DNA from: Peribacillus huizhouensis
GTDB lineage: Bacteria; Bacillota; Bacilli; Bacillales; DSM-1321
Direction: 5' to 3'
NCBI RefSeq assembly: GCF_014138605.1
Contig: NZ_JACJHX010000009.1
Span: 113,265-177,264, forward strand
DNA: 64,000 bases
A program made the translations under genes and the position numbers. The notes under the pieces are model-generated. The model worked only from the letters and a program-made list of their open reading frames with translations, ran no database searches and was not told the DNA's origin. Shown here piece by piece: positions 34,915 to 43,597 of this stretch (position 1 is the first letter of the stretch; the number at the start of each line of letters is the position of its first letter).

Positions 34915-34919
34915 AACTA

Positions 34920-35267
34920 TTATTCTCCTCTTTCCTCTTCGTCAATTTTCGTCCATCTGTCTTTATCTCGCGTTTTAAATTTATGCATGACAAGATCATG
35001 AGCTTTTGCTAAATCAATGTTCAATGAATTAGCAAAACAAATGATGACAAATAGGAGATCTCCTATTTCTTCTTCTACAGTATTTTCCTTTTCAGTCGTT
35101 TTCTTAGGCTTTTCACCATAGTAATGATTGACCTCTCGAGAAAGCTCACCAAGTTCCTCTGTCAATCTGGCTAACATGGCTAAAGGGCTAAAATAGCCTT
35201 CCTTAAATTGACTTATGTATTGATCTACTTCGTTTTGAAGATCTAGCATTGTTTTTTTCTGTTCCAT
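34920..35267 (-). CDS. ypjD: MazG-like nucleotide pyrophosphohydrolase, YpjD family
   Basis: A 115-residue single-domain all-alpha NTP-PPase. The metal-binding helix [21 protein letters not shown] is followed by [18 protein letters not shown]. The family hydrolyses non-canonical or excess NTPs to NMP plus PPi; the substrate is unknown here. It is the first gene of ypjD-dapB-mgsA-bshB1-bshA-cca-birA. Confidence 0.9.
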   Translation of the reverse strand: MEQKKTMLDLQNEVDQYISQFKEGYFSPLAMLARLTEELGELSREVNHYYGEKPKKTTEKENTVEEEIGDLLFVIICFANSLNIDLAKAHDLVMHKFKTRDKDRWTKIDEEERGE

Positions 35268-35603
35268 TTTCTCACCTATTTCTAACTAATCTCATCAATC
35301 TCAGTTCAGAGTGGCAGTAGTATCTTGCATAAACAATCGTCAAATTTGACATGTTCAAAATCTTCTGTGCTTACTAATGCCTAAAGAAAATATTTTTCTT
35401 TTACGCTGAAATTTTTTGGAGTTTTAACAACTTTATCAGTATTCTCTATCCATGTTAGCCAAAAGTCACTTATATGACAAGATTTTCGATAATTTTCCAA
35501 TGTTTGTAACTAACATAAGAATTCGATATAATAAAGAGCACTCTTAAACAAACTAATCTAGTTTAAGAGGATTCAAAGCATATTCTGAGTAAGATTCACT
35601 TTA

Positions 35604-36004
35604 ACCCTCATTTACGGGCAGTCCCCCTACCTTAGGCTTAGAGGAACCGAAGAATCGTAGATGGGGTATAACTGCCTATTCTAGTTGCGGCTCCTAGCCC
35701 TGTTCAAGGTCATAAGCTGTAATACTCTGTGGCAAACTACGCCATGCCGTATCCCGTCTATGCTCATTGATTATCACAGGATGTGATGGCGTCTACCTTG
35801 CCCACAGGAAGTGAGCGATCTTAGTAGACGATCCTTAAAGCAGTCGCCTCACTTTTTGACGTATAAGCCCGATTGGTGAGATACAGTAAAACTTATCTTA
35901 CGCAGAGGTATAGTTTGCGCCCACAGGATGTGGGTCACACAGACGAAATACTAAAAGGACCTGGCGTACTTAGTCTGTGATTAATTGAATCGGGTTCACT
36001 TTAT
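35604..36004 (+). repeat. family A element, long subtype (about 400 bp)
   Basis: Left end after TTTAA (CCCTCATTTACGGGCAGT), then an extra domain containing GTTGCGGCTCCTAGCCC and AAGGTCATAAGCTGTAATAC. The common AAGCCCGATTGGTGAGATAC block, the CCCACAGGATGTGGG hairpin and the CACAGAC...GTCTGTG stem follow. The right end is TTCACTTTAT, 27 bases before the ypjC start. The extra domain is shared only with the copy at 54115-54500. Confidence 0.85.
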
Positions 36005-36030
36005 TATAATTGATATTGGAGGGCAAACGC

Positions 36031-36903
36031 TTGATATACGGTTTGAGATTTAAAAATATTTTGTTCATACTATTAGGCGCGGCTATTTTTGGTTTTGGTC
36101 TCGTACACTTTAATATGCAAAATAACTTAGCTGAAGGCGGTTTCACAGGACTTACATTGATTATATATCAATTAGCCAATATTAACCCAGCCTATACAAA
36201 CCTAATTTTAAATGTACCATTATTTTTCATTGGCTGGAAATTTCTCGGTCGAACCACGTTTCTGTATACAATTATTGGCACAGTTGGCGTATCCTTCTGG
36301 CTTTGGTTTTTTGAAAGAAATGAAATTAAACTAACTCTCGGAAATGATTTAATGCTTGTTGCTTTATTTGCCGGTGTTTTTATCGGTGTAGGTCTTGGCA
36401 TCATCTTTCGTTATGGAGGAACAACTGGAGGTGTTGATATAATCGCAAGGCTTGCCAATCGCTATTGGGGGCAAAATATGGGCAGAACGATGTTTCTATT
36501 TGATGCAGTTGTTATCCTGCTATCCATTTTAACCTATCTTGAATATCGTGAAGCGATGTACACTCTCGTTGCAGTCTTTATTGCTGCTCGTGTCATAGAC
36601 TTTATGCAGGAAGGCGCATATTCTGCTCGAGGCGCGATGATCATAAGTAGCAATAATGAAGCAATTGCCGAAAAAATTATGTTGGAAATGGAGCGGGGGA
36701 TTACCGTCCTAAAGGGGTATGGTTCATTTACAAAAGAAGATCGAGAAGTACTGTATTGTGTCGTTGGAAAAACGGAAATTGTTCGTTTAAAGAACATTAT
36801 TACTTCTGTAGATCCACATGCATTCGTATCAGTCAGCGAAGTTCACGATGTACTTGGCGAAGGATTTACATTAGATGAGAATAAAAATCCAATCCATCGG
36901 TAA
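36031..36903 (+). CDS. ypjC: YitT-family membrane protein with DUF2179 domain
   Basis: A 290-residue integral membrane protein with five or six N-terminal spans (DUF161/YitT) and a soluble C-terminal DUF2179 domain from about 215 (AMIISSNNEAIAEKIM, VLYCVVGKTEIVRLK). Transport substrate unknown. The frame runs back to 36010, but GGAGGGCAAACGC places the start at TTG 36031, giving the B. subtilis YpjC length. It is one of the few plus-strand genes, and its promoter region is occupied by a family A element. Confidence 0.9.
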   Translation: MIYGLRFKNILFILLGAAIFGFGLVHFNMQNNLAEGGFTGLTLIIYQLANINPAYTNLILNVPLFFIGWKFLGRTTFLYTIIGTVGVSFWLWFFERNEIKLTLGNDLMLVALFAGVFIGVGLGIIFRYGGTTGGVDIIARLANRYWGQNMGRTMFLFDAVVILLSILTYLEYREAMYTLVAVFIAARVIDFMQEGAYSARGAMIISSNNEAIAEKIMLEMERGITVLKGYGSFTKEDREVLYCVVGKTEIVRLKNIITSVDPHAFVSVSEVHDVLGEGFTLDENKNPIHR

Positions 36904-36980
36904 TTCAAATTATTCATTTTAATGCAATGATTGGGTATTAATAATACAACCATACATAATTGCATTTTATAAATTAAGAA

Positions 36981-37060
36981 AGGTGCTGTCCCTTTGCAAA
37001 AGGGTCAGACCCCGCAATTACTCTATACTTGTGTATAGTGTGCGAGGTCTGACCCTTTTG
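36981..37060. repeat. family C hairpin element between ypjC and yugP-like gene
   Basis: AAAAGGGTCAGACC...GCA (from 36998) pairs perfectly with TGC..GGTCTGACCCTTTT (to 37059). GGTGCTGTCCC precedes the left arm. It separates two convergent genes and has T-runs on both strands. Confidence 0.8.
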
Positions 37061-37073
37061 TGATATCCACTTT

Positions 37074-37751
37074 CTATTCATCATTTCTAGCCATTCCTGT
37101 ATATATTAGAACTAGTCGCAGTAATTCAAGTACAGCTACGAGGGCGGCTGCAACATATGTTAATGCAGCTGCATTTAAGACTTTCTTCGTTTCTCGTTCC
37201 TCATCATTACGGATAACTCCAAGAGAAACAACTTGATCCATCGCACGAGATGATGCATTATATTCTACAGGGAGTGTTACAATCTGGAATACAACAGCCG
37301 CTGCCATGAAAAGAATTCCTAGTAAGACGAAGTTGCTCAAACCTGCTAACATTCCGATAATGATTAAAATCCATGAAAAATTCGAACCAATATTGGCAAC
37401 TGGTACTAATGTGTGACGTAAACGAAGCGGTGAATAATTCTGCTGATCCTGAATGGCATGACCAACCTCATGAGCTGCAATGGCAACTCCTGCCACAGAA
37501 TGACCGTGATAATTATCAGAGGATAGTCGAACTGTTTTAGAACGTGGATCATAGTGATCACTAAGAACCCCTCGAGTTTCTTCTACCGTAACGTTATACA
37601 AACCATTTGAATCCAATATCCTTCTAGCAGCTTCTGCTCCCGACATTCTAGATGAAGCAGATACTTTAGAATATTTTTTGTATGCACTTTTTACTTTCAT
37701 TTGAGCAAATAACGGGACTAAGATGATAATCGCAAAGTAAAGTAAAAACAT
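37074..37751 (-). CDS. yugP: YugP-type membrane zinc metallopeptidase
   Basis: A 225-residue membrane protein of the neutral zinc metallopeptidase family (pfam04298). It has an N-terminal span, the zinc motif AAHEVGHAIQDQQ (near 92-104) and three further hydrophobic segments. The C-terminal region contains MDQVVSLGVIRNDEE. In B. subtilis yugP lies elsewhere, so its presence between ypjC and ypjB is a local difference. Physiological substrate unknown. Confidence 0.9.
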   Translation of the reverse strand: MFLLYFAIIILVPLFAQMKVKSAYKKYSKVSASSRMSGAEAARRILDSNGLYNVTVEETRGVLSDHYDPRSKTVRLSSDNYHGHSVAGVAIAAHEVGHAIQDQQNYSPLRLRHTLVPVANIGSNFSWILIIIGMLAGLSNFVLLGILFMAAAVVFQIVTLPVEYNASSRAMDQVVSLGVIRNDEERETKKVLNAAALTYVAAALVAVLELLRLVLIYTGMARNDE

Positions 37752-37805
37752 TGTTTCCTCCTAAAAGATTGATTATTTCAATTGTAAAAGTAGCAATCAT
37801 CTCTG

Positions 37806-38600
37806 TCAAACATTGTGATCTTTCCGTGGTTTTTCTGCCTTCTCATTTCCTTTGTATTTTCTCCAGCCTACATAAGATAATGTCAAGATAATAATGCTTC
37901 CTGTTGATATAATTACCCACCATAATGATGGATCTGCTTCATCCTCATTGGGTTCATCAAATAAAGACTTTAAATCTTGTTCCATTGCAACCCATTCTTG
38001 TTCGTTAGTCTTCATAGTTAACATTGCTGGACGATATTGATCCATATAAGTTACACGAGCATCAAGCTGTTGCAGTTTCTCAGAAGGCACCGAAACTTTT
38101 AAACTCGGATAGATGATATTGTAATGTAATAACAAATCATTCAACTTTTGATTAAATCGTTCTGAATCACCAATTTTGACCGCTTCTTTGGCTTCATAAA
38201 AAGCATCCATGATTGGATCTTCTAAAGCCATCCATAAAGGCTGATTATTCGAACTGACAGCATCCAGCACTAAGCGAAATTTTGTTACTGCATTTATTTT
38301 TTCAGAATCTGTTTTTTCTATTGTTTGAACTACCTCTAATGCATCATTATAAGCGACGGTAACGACTCTTAATTCAGCCATATTAAAGATTTCTTTTTCT
38401 TTAGATGAAAGTAGATAAAGTTCTGAAAATTTTTGAAGAACTTTATCTGTTTCTTGATATCGTTTCATTTCCACAAGTCTGAGTGCCTCGTCGGAGATGG
38501 AATCCAACTGCCTCATACTTTCAGAAGGCTCAGCACGAACTTGATAAAAAGAAACGGTGATTATTAGCAGTAGTGCAAGCACCAGGATTTTTTTCACCAT
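37806..38600 (-). CDS. ypjB: sporulation protein YpjB
   Basis: A 264-residue exported, membrane-anchored protein. It has an N-terminal signal segment (ILVLALLLIITVSFYQVRA), an all-helical extracellular region, and a C-terminal span (LWWVIISTGSIIILTLSYVGW) with a basic tail. This layout and position match B. subtilis YpjB, whose loss affects sporulation mildly. The start follows GGAGGGACAAGGAGT. Confidence 0.87.
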   Translation of the reverse strand: MVKKILVLALLLIITVSFYQVRAEPSESMRQLDSISDEALRLVEMKRYQETDKVLQKFSELYLLSSKEKEIFNMAELRVVTVAYNDALEVVQTIEKTDSEKINAVTKFRLVLDAVSSNNQPLWMALEDPIMDAFYEAKEAVKIGDSERFNQKLNDLLLHYNIIYPSLKVSVPSEKLQQLDARVTYMDQYRPAMLTMKTNEQEWVAMEQDLKSLFDEPNEDEADPSLWWVIISTGSIIILTLSYVGWRKYKGNEKAEKPRKDHNV

Positions 38601-38677
38601 ACTCCTTGTCCCTCCTTATTTCTCTACTAATCAATATGAGAAGGAAAGTTGGAGTAGACCAATGTTTCATAAAAATT

Positions 38678-39268
38678 TCAAAGGGATAACGTAAATCTTT
38701 TTTCTCTATATCCAAAATAGTAGGCAATACTTATAGATATCAAACTGAGCCAGAAAGTAAAATAGCCTATTTCATGCATATATACAAGCAAGTCTCGATA
38801 AACCGGCATCATATTAAAAACATAATCAATAATATCATTATGTAAAGTCCAAATTGCTGCGATAATGAACTGCCATGGCTTGATTCGATAAAATGGAGAA
38901 TACAAAATCCCTTGAATCGCCATTCCTAAATGAGACGCTATTAGCATATAACCTTGCCAAGCAAGTTCTCCTGTCGTAAATAATGTCAGTATATTCATTA
39001 CCACTGCCCACATTCCATATTTAAAAAGCGTCATAATCGCAAGTGCTTCTACAAGTCCCCAGTTTTTTTTCAGTAAAAATGCGAGTAAAACGAAGACAAA
39101 AAACAAAGAAGCAGTTGGACTATCCGGAACGAAAGGAAGAAAAATGACTGGAGTAACCGCAAGTTGACTTCCATACCATAAATAACCATATATGGTTCCG
39201 AATATATTAATGATTAGTAAAAGTAAGATAAACTTTCTATTTGCCAAATACGGATAGAACATGTTCAT
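38678..39268 (-). CDS. ypjA: YpjA family membrane protein (DUF1405)
   Basis: A 196-residue multi-pass membrane protein with about six hydrophobic segments, for example FILLLLIINIFGTIYGYLWY and VTPVIFLPFVPDSP. It matches the DUF1405 family in its place beside qcr. Function unknown. A family A element starts 28 bases upstream of its ATG and occupies its expected promoter region. Confidence 0.87.
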   Translation of the reverse strand: MNMFYPYLANRKFILLLLIINIFGTIYGYLWYGSQLAVTPVIFLPFVPDSPTASLFFVFVLLAFLLKKNWGLVEALAIMTLFKYGMWAVVMNILTLFTTGELAWQGYMLIASHLGMAIQGILYSPFYRIKPWQFIIAAIWTLHNDIIDYVFNMMPVYRDLLVYMHEIGYFTFWLSLISISIAYYFGYREKRFTLSL

Positions 39269-39296
39269 ATTTGTACCTCTTTCTTAATAAAGTAAA

Positions 39297-39588
39297 ACTT
39301 CAATCAGTGAAGTGCTCCTCGCCCTCACTTATTGTTATTCCCATTCAAGTATCGCCAATACTTTCACTCCGCATAGATAAAGCGATATTACGAGGATAAG
39401 TTTCAATGAAACAAAGACTAAATACGCGTATCCTTTAGTCTTCCGTCATTGTGACCCACATCCGGTGAACGCAACCTTAAAAAACCACAATGGTATGTTT
39501 CACAGTATCTCACAAATCTGGTTTTACAGGTAATTTATACTTACCTTTCTTCAAGTGGGGGTCTTGACCTTCCGTATATGGGGGATAA
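39297..39588 (-). repeat. family A element upstream of ypjA (inverse orientation)
   Basis: On the minus strand it begins TCCCCCATATACGG and ends GAAGTTTTACTTTAT, with the long-range TTGTGAGATACTGTGAAAC block and the CCCACA region. The copy is degenerate in the distal stems. It lies head-on to family C element 39614-39746. Confidence 0.75.
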
Positions 39589-39613
39589 TATTATAAGATT
39601 AAAAATGAAATAG

Positions 39614-39746
39614 AAAAAAGAGGATGTCCCTGATAAGGGTCTGGCCGAGCTACCACCATACAGTTTACTGTGCTACTTACACTTATACTAAACTGTATGT
39701 AATGGTTGCTGGACCTACCCTTAACTTATGGGATATCCTCTTTCTT
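39614..39746. repeat. family C nested-hairpin element (qcr operon terminator)
   Basis: Outer arms GAGGATGTCCC / GGGATATCCTC, middle AGGGTC / GACC-like arms, inner ACAGTTTA / CTAAACTGT. It ends seven bases after the qcrC stop. Very similar in plan to the copy behind hbs. Confidence 0.85.
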
Positions 39747-39752
39747 CATACA

Positions 39753-40517
39753 TTATTTAGCTGATAATTTCACAAGAAATTCAGCAAGAGCATCAAGTTC
39801 TTCATCAGAACCTTTAAAAATACCAGCAGGCATTCCACCAGTACCATTTTTGGCAATATCTTTAATTTCATCAGCAGTATGTCCTGTATCGATAAGAGCC
39901 GGACCTGCTCCACCTGTTAATTCAGCACCATGGCATGAAAGACAAGTGTTTGCCTCAAGGGCTTTGTATCCAGCATCCTCTTTATCAATTGCCACGCCTT
40001 CAACAATCTTCCCTTGTTGAGCTTGCTTATCCCAGTCATGATAATAAACAGATTGCCAAGTCAAGAAGACAACTCCCGCGATTGCTAGTAGCATGAAGCC
40101 AGTTGCAAATGGACGTTTCATGGGACGACGCTCTGGACCACGATCAAGGAACGGTGCAAGCAATAGTCCTCCAAATGCAAGTGTTGGAATAATGATTGAT
40201 CCAACAATATTATACGGACCTGACGCATACGTATACTTCAGTAACTGGTAAAGAAATAAGAAATACCAGTCAGGAAGCGGAATATATGCAGTATCTGTTG
40301 GGTCGGCAATTCTTTCAAGCGGCGATGGATGTGCTGCTGTCAAGCAAAGGAACCCAACAAGGAATACTGCTCCAACTAGCCATTCTTTTAATAAGAAATT
40401 CGGCCAAAACGCTTCAGTTTTACCTGGATATTCCGAATAATCTTTCGGAATAAACGGTTTACTATTCGCTGAGATTCGAGAATCACCTACGAATTTCATA
40501 CCTTTTCCACGATGCAT
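39753..40517 (-). CDS. qcrC: menaquinol:cytochrome c reductase, cytochrome b/c subunit QcrC
   Basis: A 254-residue fusion of subunit IV with a cytochrome c domain. The N-terminal part has three hydrophobic spans and the PDWYFLFLYQLLKY quinone-site segment. The C-terminal domain has the haem c motif CLSCHGAE (near 195) with GGMPAG as likely axial-Met region. It passes electrons from menaquinol to cytochrome c oxidase. Last gene of qcrABC; the start follows AAGGAGGGGGATTGTTCA. Confidence 0.96.
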   Translation of the reverse strand: MHRGKGMKFVGDSRISANSKPFIPKDYSEYPGKTEAFWPNFLLKEWLVGAVFLVGFLCLTAAHPSPLERIADPTDTAYIPLPDWYFLFLYQLLKYTYASGPYNIVGSIIIPTLAFGGLLLAPFLDRGPERRPMKRPFATGFMLLAIAGVVFLTWQSVYYHDWDKQAQQGKIVEGVAIDKEDAGYKALEANTCLSCHGAELTGGAGPALIDTGHTADEIKDIAKNGTGGMPAGIFKGSDEELDALAEFLVKLSAK

Positions 40518-40647
40518 TGAACAATCCCCCTCCTTTATGAAAAGGTTATTATTTAGGTTACTGGATAAAATGTTTCTATGTCCTTCTACTTCTTTGAATC
40601 AGAAGCTTGTCCAGTTAAAGCAACTAGATATAGTACTTCCAGATTTC

Positions 40648-41322
40648 TTACAACGGACCTGAAATTCCTTGTTTTCTGATCATTATAAAGTGAGCTGCGA
40701 TTAACCCCAAAAGTGCAGCTGGTAAGAAGAAAACATGAATTGCAAAGAAACGAGTTAATGTCTGTGCACCAATAATCGTCGGATCTCCAGCAATTAACGT
40801 TTTAATAGCCGGACCAATCAATGGAACAGAGTCGGCGATTGTTAATGTAACTTTTGTAGCAAAAACCGCTTTCATATCCCAAGGTAATAAATAACCAGTC
40901 AAGCCCAAAGCTAACATGACAAAGAAAATTAGTACTCCTACAACCCAGTTAAGCTCACGCGGTTTTTTATAAGCTCCCTGAAAGAAGACCCGTAGAGTAT
41001 GTAAAAACATCATTACGATAACTAGACTTGCTCCCCAGTGATGCATTCCTCGTACAATTTGTCCAAATGCCACTTCATTTTGTAAGTAGTAAACAGACTC
41101 CCATGCATTTACAATATCAGGTACATAGTACATGGTTAAGAACATACCTGAAAGAATTTGGATAACAGTAATGAAGAAAGTTAATCCCCCAAAACAATAT
41201 ACAAAAGCTGAAAAATGGTGTGCAGGGTTTACGTGTTCAGGAACCTCATGGTCGGCAATATCCCGCCAAATGGGCGCAATGTCTAAACGTTCGTCAACCC
41301 AATCATAAATCTTGTTAAACAA
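40648..41322 (-). CDS. qcrB: menaquinol:cytochrome c reductase, cytochrome b subunit QcrB
   Basis: A 224-residue cytochrome b6-type protein with four transmembrane helices. Haem-ligating histidines lie in GMHHWGASLVIVMMFLHTLRVF and TRFFAIHVFFLPAALLGLIAAH. It starts with TTG at 41322 after GGGGGCG, three bases behind qcrA. A 130-base spacer separates it from qcrC. Confidence 0.97.
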   Translation of the reverse strand: MFNKIYDWVDERLDIAPIWRDIADHEVPEHVNPAHHFSAFVYCFGGLTFFITVIQILSGMFLTMYYVPDIVNAWESVYYLQNEVAFGQIVRGMHHWGASLVIVMMFLHTLRVFFQGAYKKPRELNWVVGVLIFFVMLALGLTGYLLPWDMKAVFATKVTLTIADSVPLIGPAIKTLIAGDPTIIGAQTLTRFFAIHVFFLPAALLGLIAAHFIMIRKQGISGPL

Positions 41323-41325
41323 TGA

Positions 41326-41832
41326 TTACGCCCCCTCATGCGGTTTTAATAGCCCTAAATAAAGGATTCCGTCTTTTTCCTGCGTTTCATAAACATCAAG
41401 CGGTTTGATCGGTGGAGTACCTGGTACGTTTACCCCGTCTTTTGTATATCTACCCATGTGACAAGGGCAGAAAAATTGTTCCGGATGTTCTTTGTCTGTA
41501 TTCCAGGCAACAGTACATCCTAAATGCTTACATACAGGTGATAAAGCAACGATTTTACCATCATCTGCTTTATATACCCATGCCGTATTCGTCACCTGAG
41601 ACTCATACCAACCATCGATTTGATCGAATGTGTAATCAACTCGGATTGGTTCCGCTGTCAATTCCGAAACTTTCTGACTTGTTGCTACATACCCCCCCGA
41701 TGCACTCGCTTTTAACACTGGATCAATCGCGAATCGAACCATTGGCATTAATATTCCTGCAGCCATGAAACCGCCTACACCTGTAAGAGTGTAATTAAGG
41801 AATTGACGTCGTGAAACATTACGCTTACTCAT
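41326..41832 (-). CDS. qcrA: menaquinol:cytochrome c reductase, Rieske Fe-S subunit QcrA
   Basis: A 168-residue Rieske [2Fe-2S] protein. It has the twin-arginine-type leader RRQFLNYTLTGVGGFMAAGI, the first cluster motif CKHLGC and the second CPCHMGRY. The frame runs 14 codons further upstream, but GAGGGGGGAAAAGC sets the start at 41832 and gives the family length. First gene of qcrABC, with a good sigma-A promoter upstream. Confidence 0.96.
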   Translation of the reverse strand: MSKRNVSRRQFLNYTLTGVGGFMAAGILMPMVRFAIDPVLKASASGGYVATSQKVSELTAEPIRVDYTFDQIDGWYESQVTNTAWVYKADDGKIVALSPVCKHLGCTVAWNTDKEHPEQFFCPCHMGRYTKDGVNVPGTPPIKPLDVYETQEKDGILYLGLLKPHEGA

Positions 41833-41901
41833 GCTTTTCCCCCCCTCTATTACTATTCTGAACCAATTAACCAATAAATAGCAACACTATAAAACTAGGA
41901 C

Positions 41902-41930
41902 ATTACAATGATATCTCAATATTCCGTCAA
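41902..41930 (-). promoter_or_regulatory. sigma-A promoter of qcrABC
   Basis: On the minus strand TTGACG and TGTAAT are separated by exactly 17 bases, about 70 bases before the qcrA start. Confidence 0.6.
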
Positions 41931-41992
41931 GGTCAATATATGATGGTCCTAAATGATGGCAACAATGTGGTATATTACCTATGTAACCAATG

Positions 41993-42445
41993 CTATTTAT
42001 TCCAGCTTTGGGTAAGCATATCAATAATTTGGCGCACTTGATCATTCATCATCTGCCTTGCTTGACCTTCTTCCAAATATTCGAGCCCAATTGCGGGTAT
42101 CCATAAAAGTGTACCTGGAAGCTTATCTTCATATCTTTTCCACTCACTGTCCGATGTAATCCAAAAAATATGTTTGAATTCCGCTTCCGCCAATTTTACT
42201 TTCCAAATATCTATAAGACCCGCTTTCTCTTGACCTTCTGACCAGTATGTTAACGCTGGCATTAATAGAAGTCTTCCTTTCAATTGCTTCTCTACTTCCA
42301 TCGTTAAAATTGTCATAAATTCATGCATGGATGAAAATTGTTTCATCTGCGCTCCGAATGTAATCGGATTCATAGGAATGATTAAACTGTCGACATATTC
42401 CTTCGACTCTTCATACATCCCAGTTTCTTTAAAAGTCCATTTCAA
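41993..42445 (-). CDS. ypiF: YpiF family protein (DUF2487)
   Basis: A 150-residue soluble protein of the YpiF family, found next to qcrA in Bacillus. Segments YVDSLIIPMNPITFG, GRLLLMPALTYW and HIFWITSDSEW fit the family. AAGGAG eight bases before TTG 42445 decides the start over a GTG three codons upstream. Function unknown; a role linked to cytochrome assembly is only suggested by position. Confidence 0.85.
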   Translation of the reverse strand: MKWTFKETGMYEESKEYVDSLIIPMNPITFGAQMKQFSSMHEFMTILTMEVEKQLKGRLLLMPALTYWSEGQEKAGLIDIWKVKLAEAEFKHIFWITSDSEWKRYEDKLPGTLLWIPAIGLEYLEEGQARQMMNDQVRQIIDMLTQSWNK

Positions 42446-42454
42446 CTTACTCAC

Positions 42455-42717
42455 TCCTTACAATTATCAATCAACTCCTTATTATTTTATCATGATTAAG
42501 TCTTGTTTCATATATCATTACCAGTAATCCTTCTTTTTAACAAAATATTCATTAATTAGATTTTGATATAAATTTGACTTTAGAACATCTAATCCTATCT
42601 TGGCATATTTAAACTGTCTCGAATTATAAATGATGGCATGCTCGAAATCTCACATCAGCCGGAGTTGGTAATTATCATATTACACAATCCCAATTTAAAG
42701 TTTTTAGCGTTTTCAAA
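42455..42717. other. gene-free spacer between ypiF and a family C element
   Basis: AT-rich, no convincing frame, promoter pair or repeat copy seen. Confidence 0.4.
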
Positions 42718-42725
42718 GAAAAATA

Positions 42726-42834
42726 GGCTGTCCCATATTAAAAAGGCCAGACCACACAACTTCTATATCTCGTCTATCAGCGTGTACTTGACACAATAAA
42801 CGATATATAGATTGTAAGGTCAGGCCCTTTTTTT
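42726..42834. repeat. family C hairpin element between ypiF and ypiB
   Basis: GGCTGTCCC then AAAAAGGCCAGACC pairs with GGTCAGGCCCTTTTTTT. Inner CTATATCTCGT / ACGATATATAG forms a second stem. Strong T-run at the right end. Unlike most copies it is about 170 bases from the nearest stop codon (ypiB, 43007). Confidence 0.75.
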
Positions 42835-43006
42835 AGAGAACTTCTTTCTTTTTAGTTGAAGGCTATGTTATACATAATTGATGCTAAAAAGGATTTAAAC
42901 TAATTAGTGTGGAAAGTGATTTCACATGTCCCTCAATTAACTTGAAAAGTTATTTTAAATAGCTAAACACAATTAATGATAAACATAACTTAATTGAAAC
43001 ATCGCA

Positions 43007-43546
43007 TTACAGCTTATTCAGTTCTTCTGTTAAAGAATAAAAAGATTCTTTATCATTTTGGTCTAGTGCCTTATCGATCGCTTTCAAGATCCGCTCTTTC
43101 TGGAATGTCGCCAACGAATTTTCTAGAAACCTCTCTGCCATGAGTTTATCTCTCTCATTACTTCCTGTACTTTTTGGCATAAATGGATTTTCTTCTAAAA
43201 CCGCAGCATAGTGGTAGGATGAGTAAGCTGATTTAAAATTTAATTGGATATAGATATCTTCATCCCGATTCAGGCGAATATCATGAAACGACTTCTCTGC
43301 GTCAGTTGTCATGATATTGGATTTATAAAATCGGAATGGTGCCTCATCCACACAATGCGTTGACATAATTAAACCTCGTGGGCAATATTGAGCACTTTCC
43401 ACAAAATGAACCTTTTTCATTAATTGATCATGGCTCATTAAATAATTTAAAATCCATACACATTCCCTGCGCTTCAACTGATAATGATTTAAGAACCAGC
43501 GAATAAAGTCTTTCTTTTCGTTAACAGATACAGGGGCTGCCACCAT
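43007..43546 (-). CDS. ypiB: ReoY/YpiB family regulator (UPF0302)
   Basis: A 179-residue protein of the UPF0302 family. The conserved N-terminus reads [31 protein letters not shown]. In Listeria the orthologue ReoY helps ClpCP degrade MurA, linking it to peptidoglycan control; its role here is by homology. The frame opens at 43585, but AGGAGGGAACTT sets the start at 43546 and yields the B. subtilis length. It is 51 bases downstream of ypiA. Confidence 0.9.
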   Translation of the reverse strand: MVAAPVSVNEKKDFIRWFLNHYQLKRRECVWILNYLMSHDQLMKKVHFVESAQYCPRGLIMSTHCVDEAPFRFYKSNIMTTDAEKSFHDIRLNRDEDIYIQLNFKSAYSSYHYAAVLEENPFMPKSTGSNERDKLMAERFLENSLATFQKERILKAIDKALDQNDKESFYSLTEELNKL

Positions 43547-43597
43547 AAGTTCCCTCCTCTGTACAGATATTGTATCAATCAGCATCCTATACCTATT

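Noticed and set aside
35660..35870. Group I intron core (IStron-like) in the long family A subtype
   Set aside because: I could not identify P, Q, R and S elements or a splice arrangement, and the copies lie between genes.
35581..36010. Repeated, regularly structured DNA that could suggest a CRISPR array
   Set aside because: Copies are dispersed singletons of hundreds of bases, not short direct repeats with unique spacers, and no cas gene is present.
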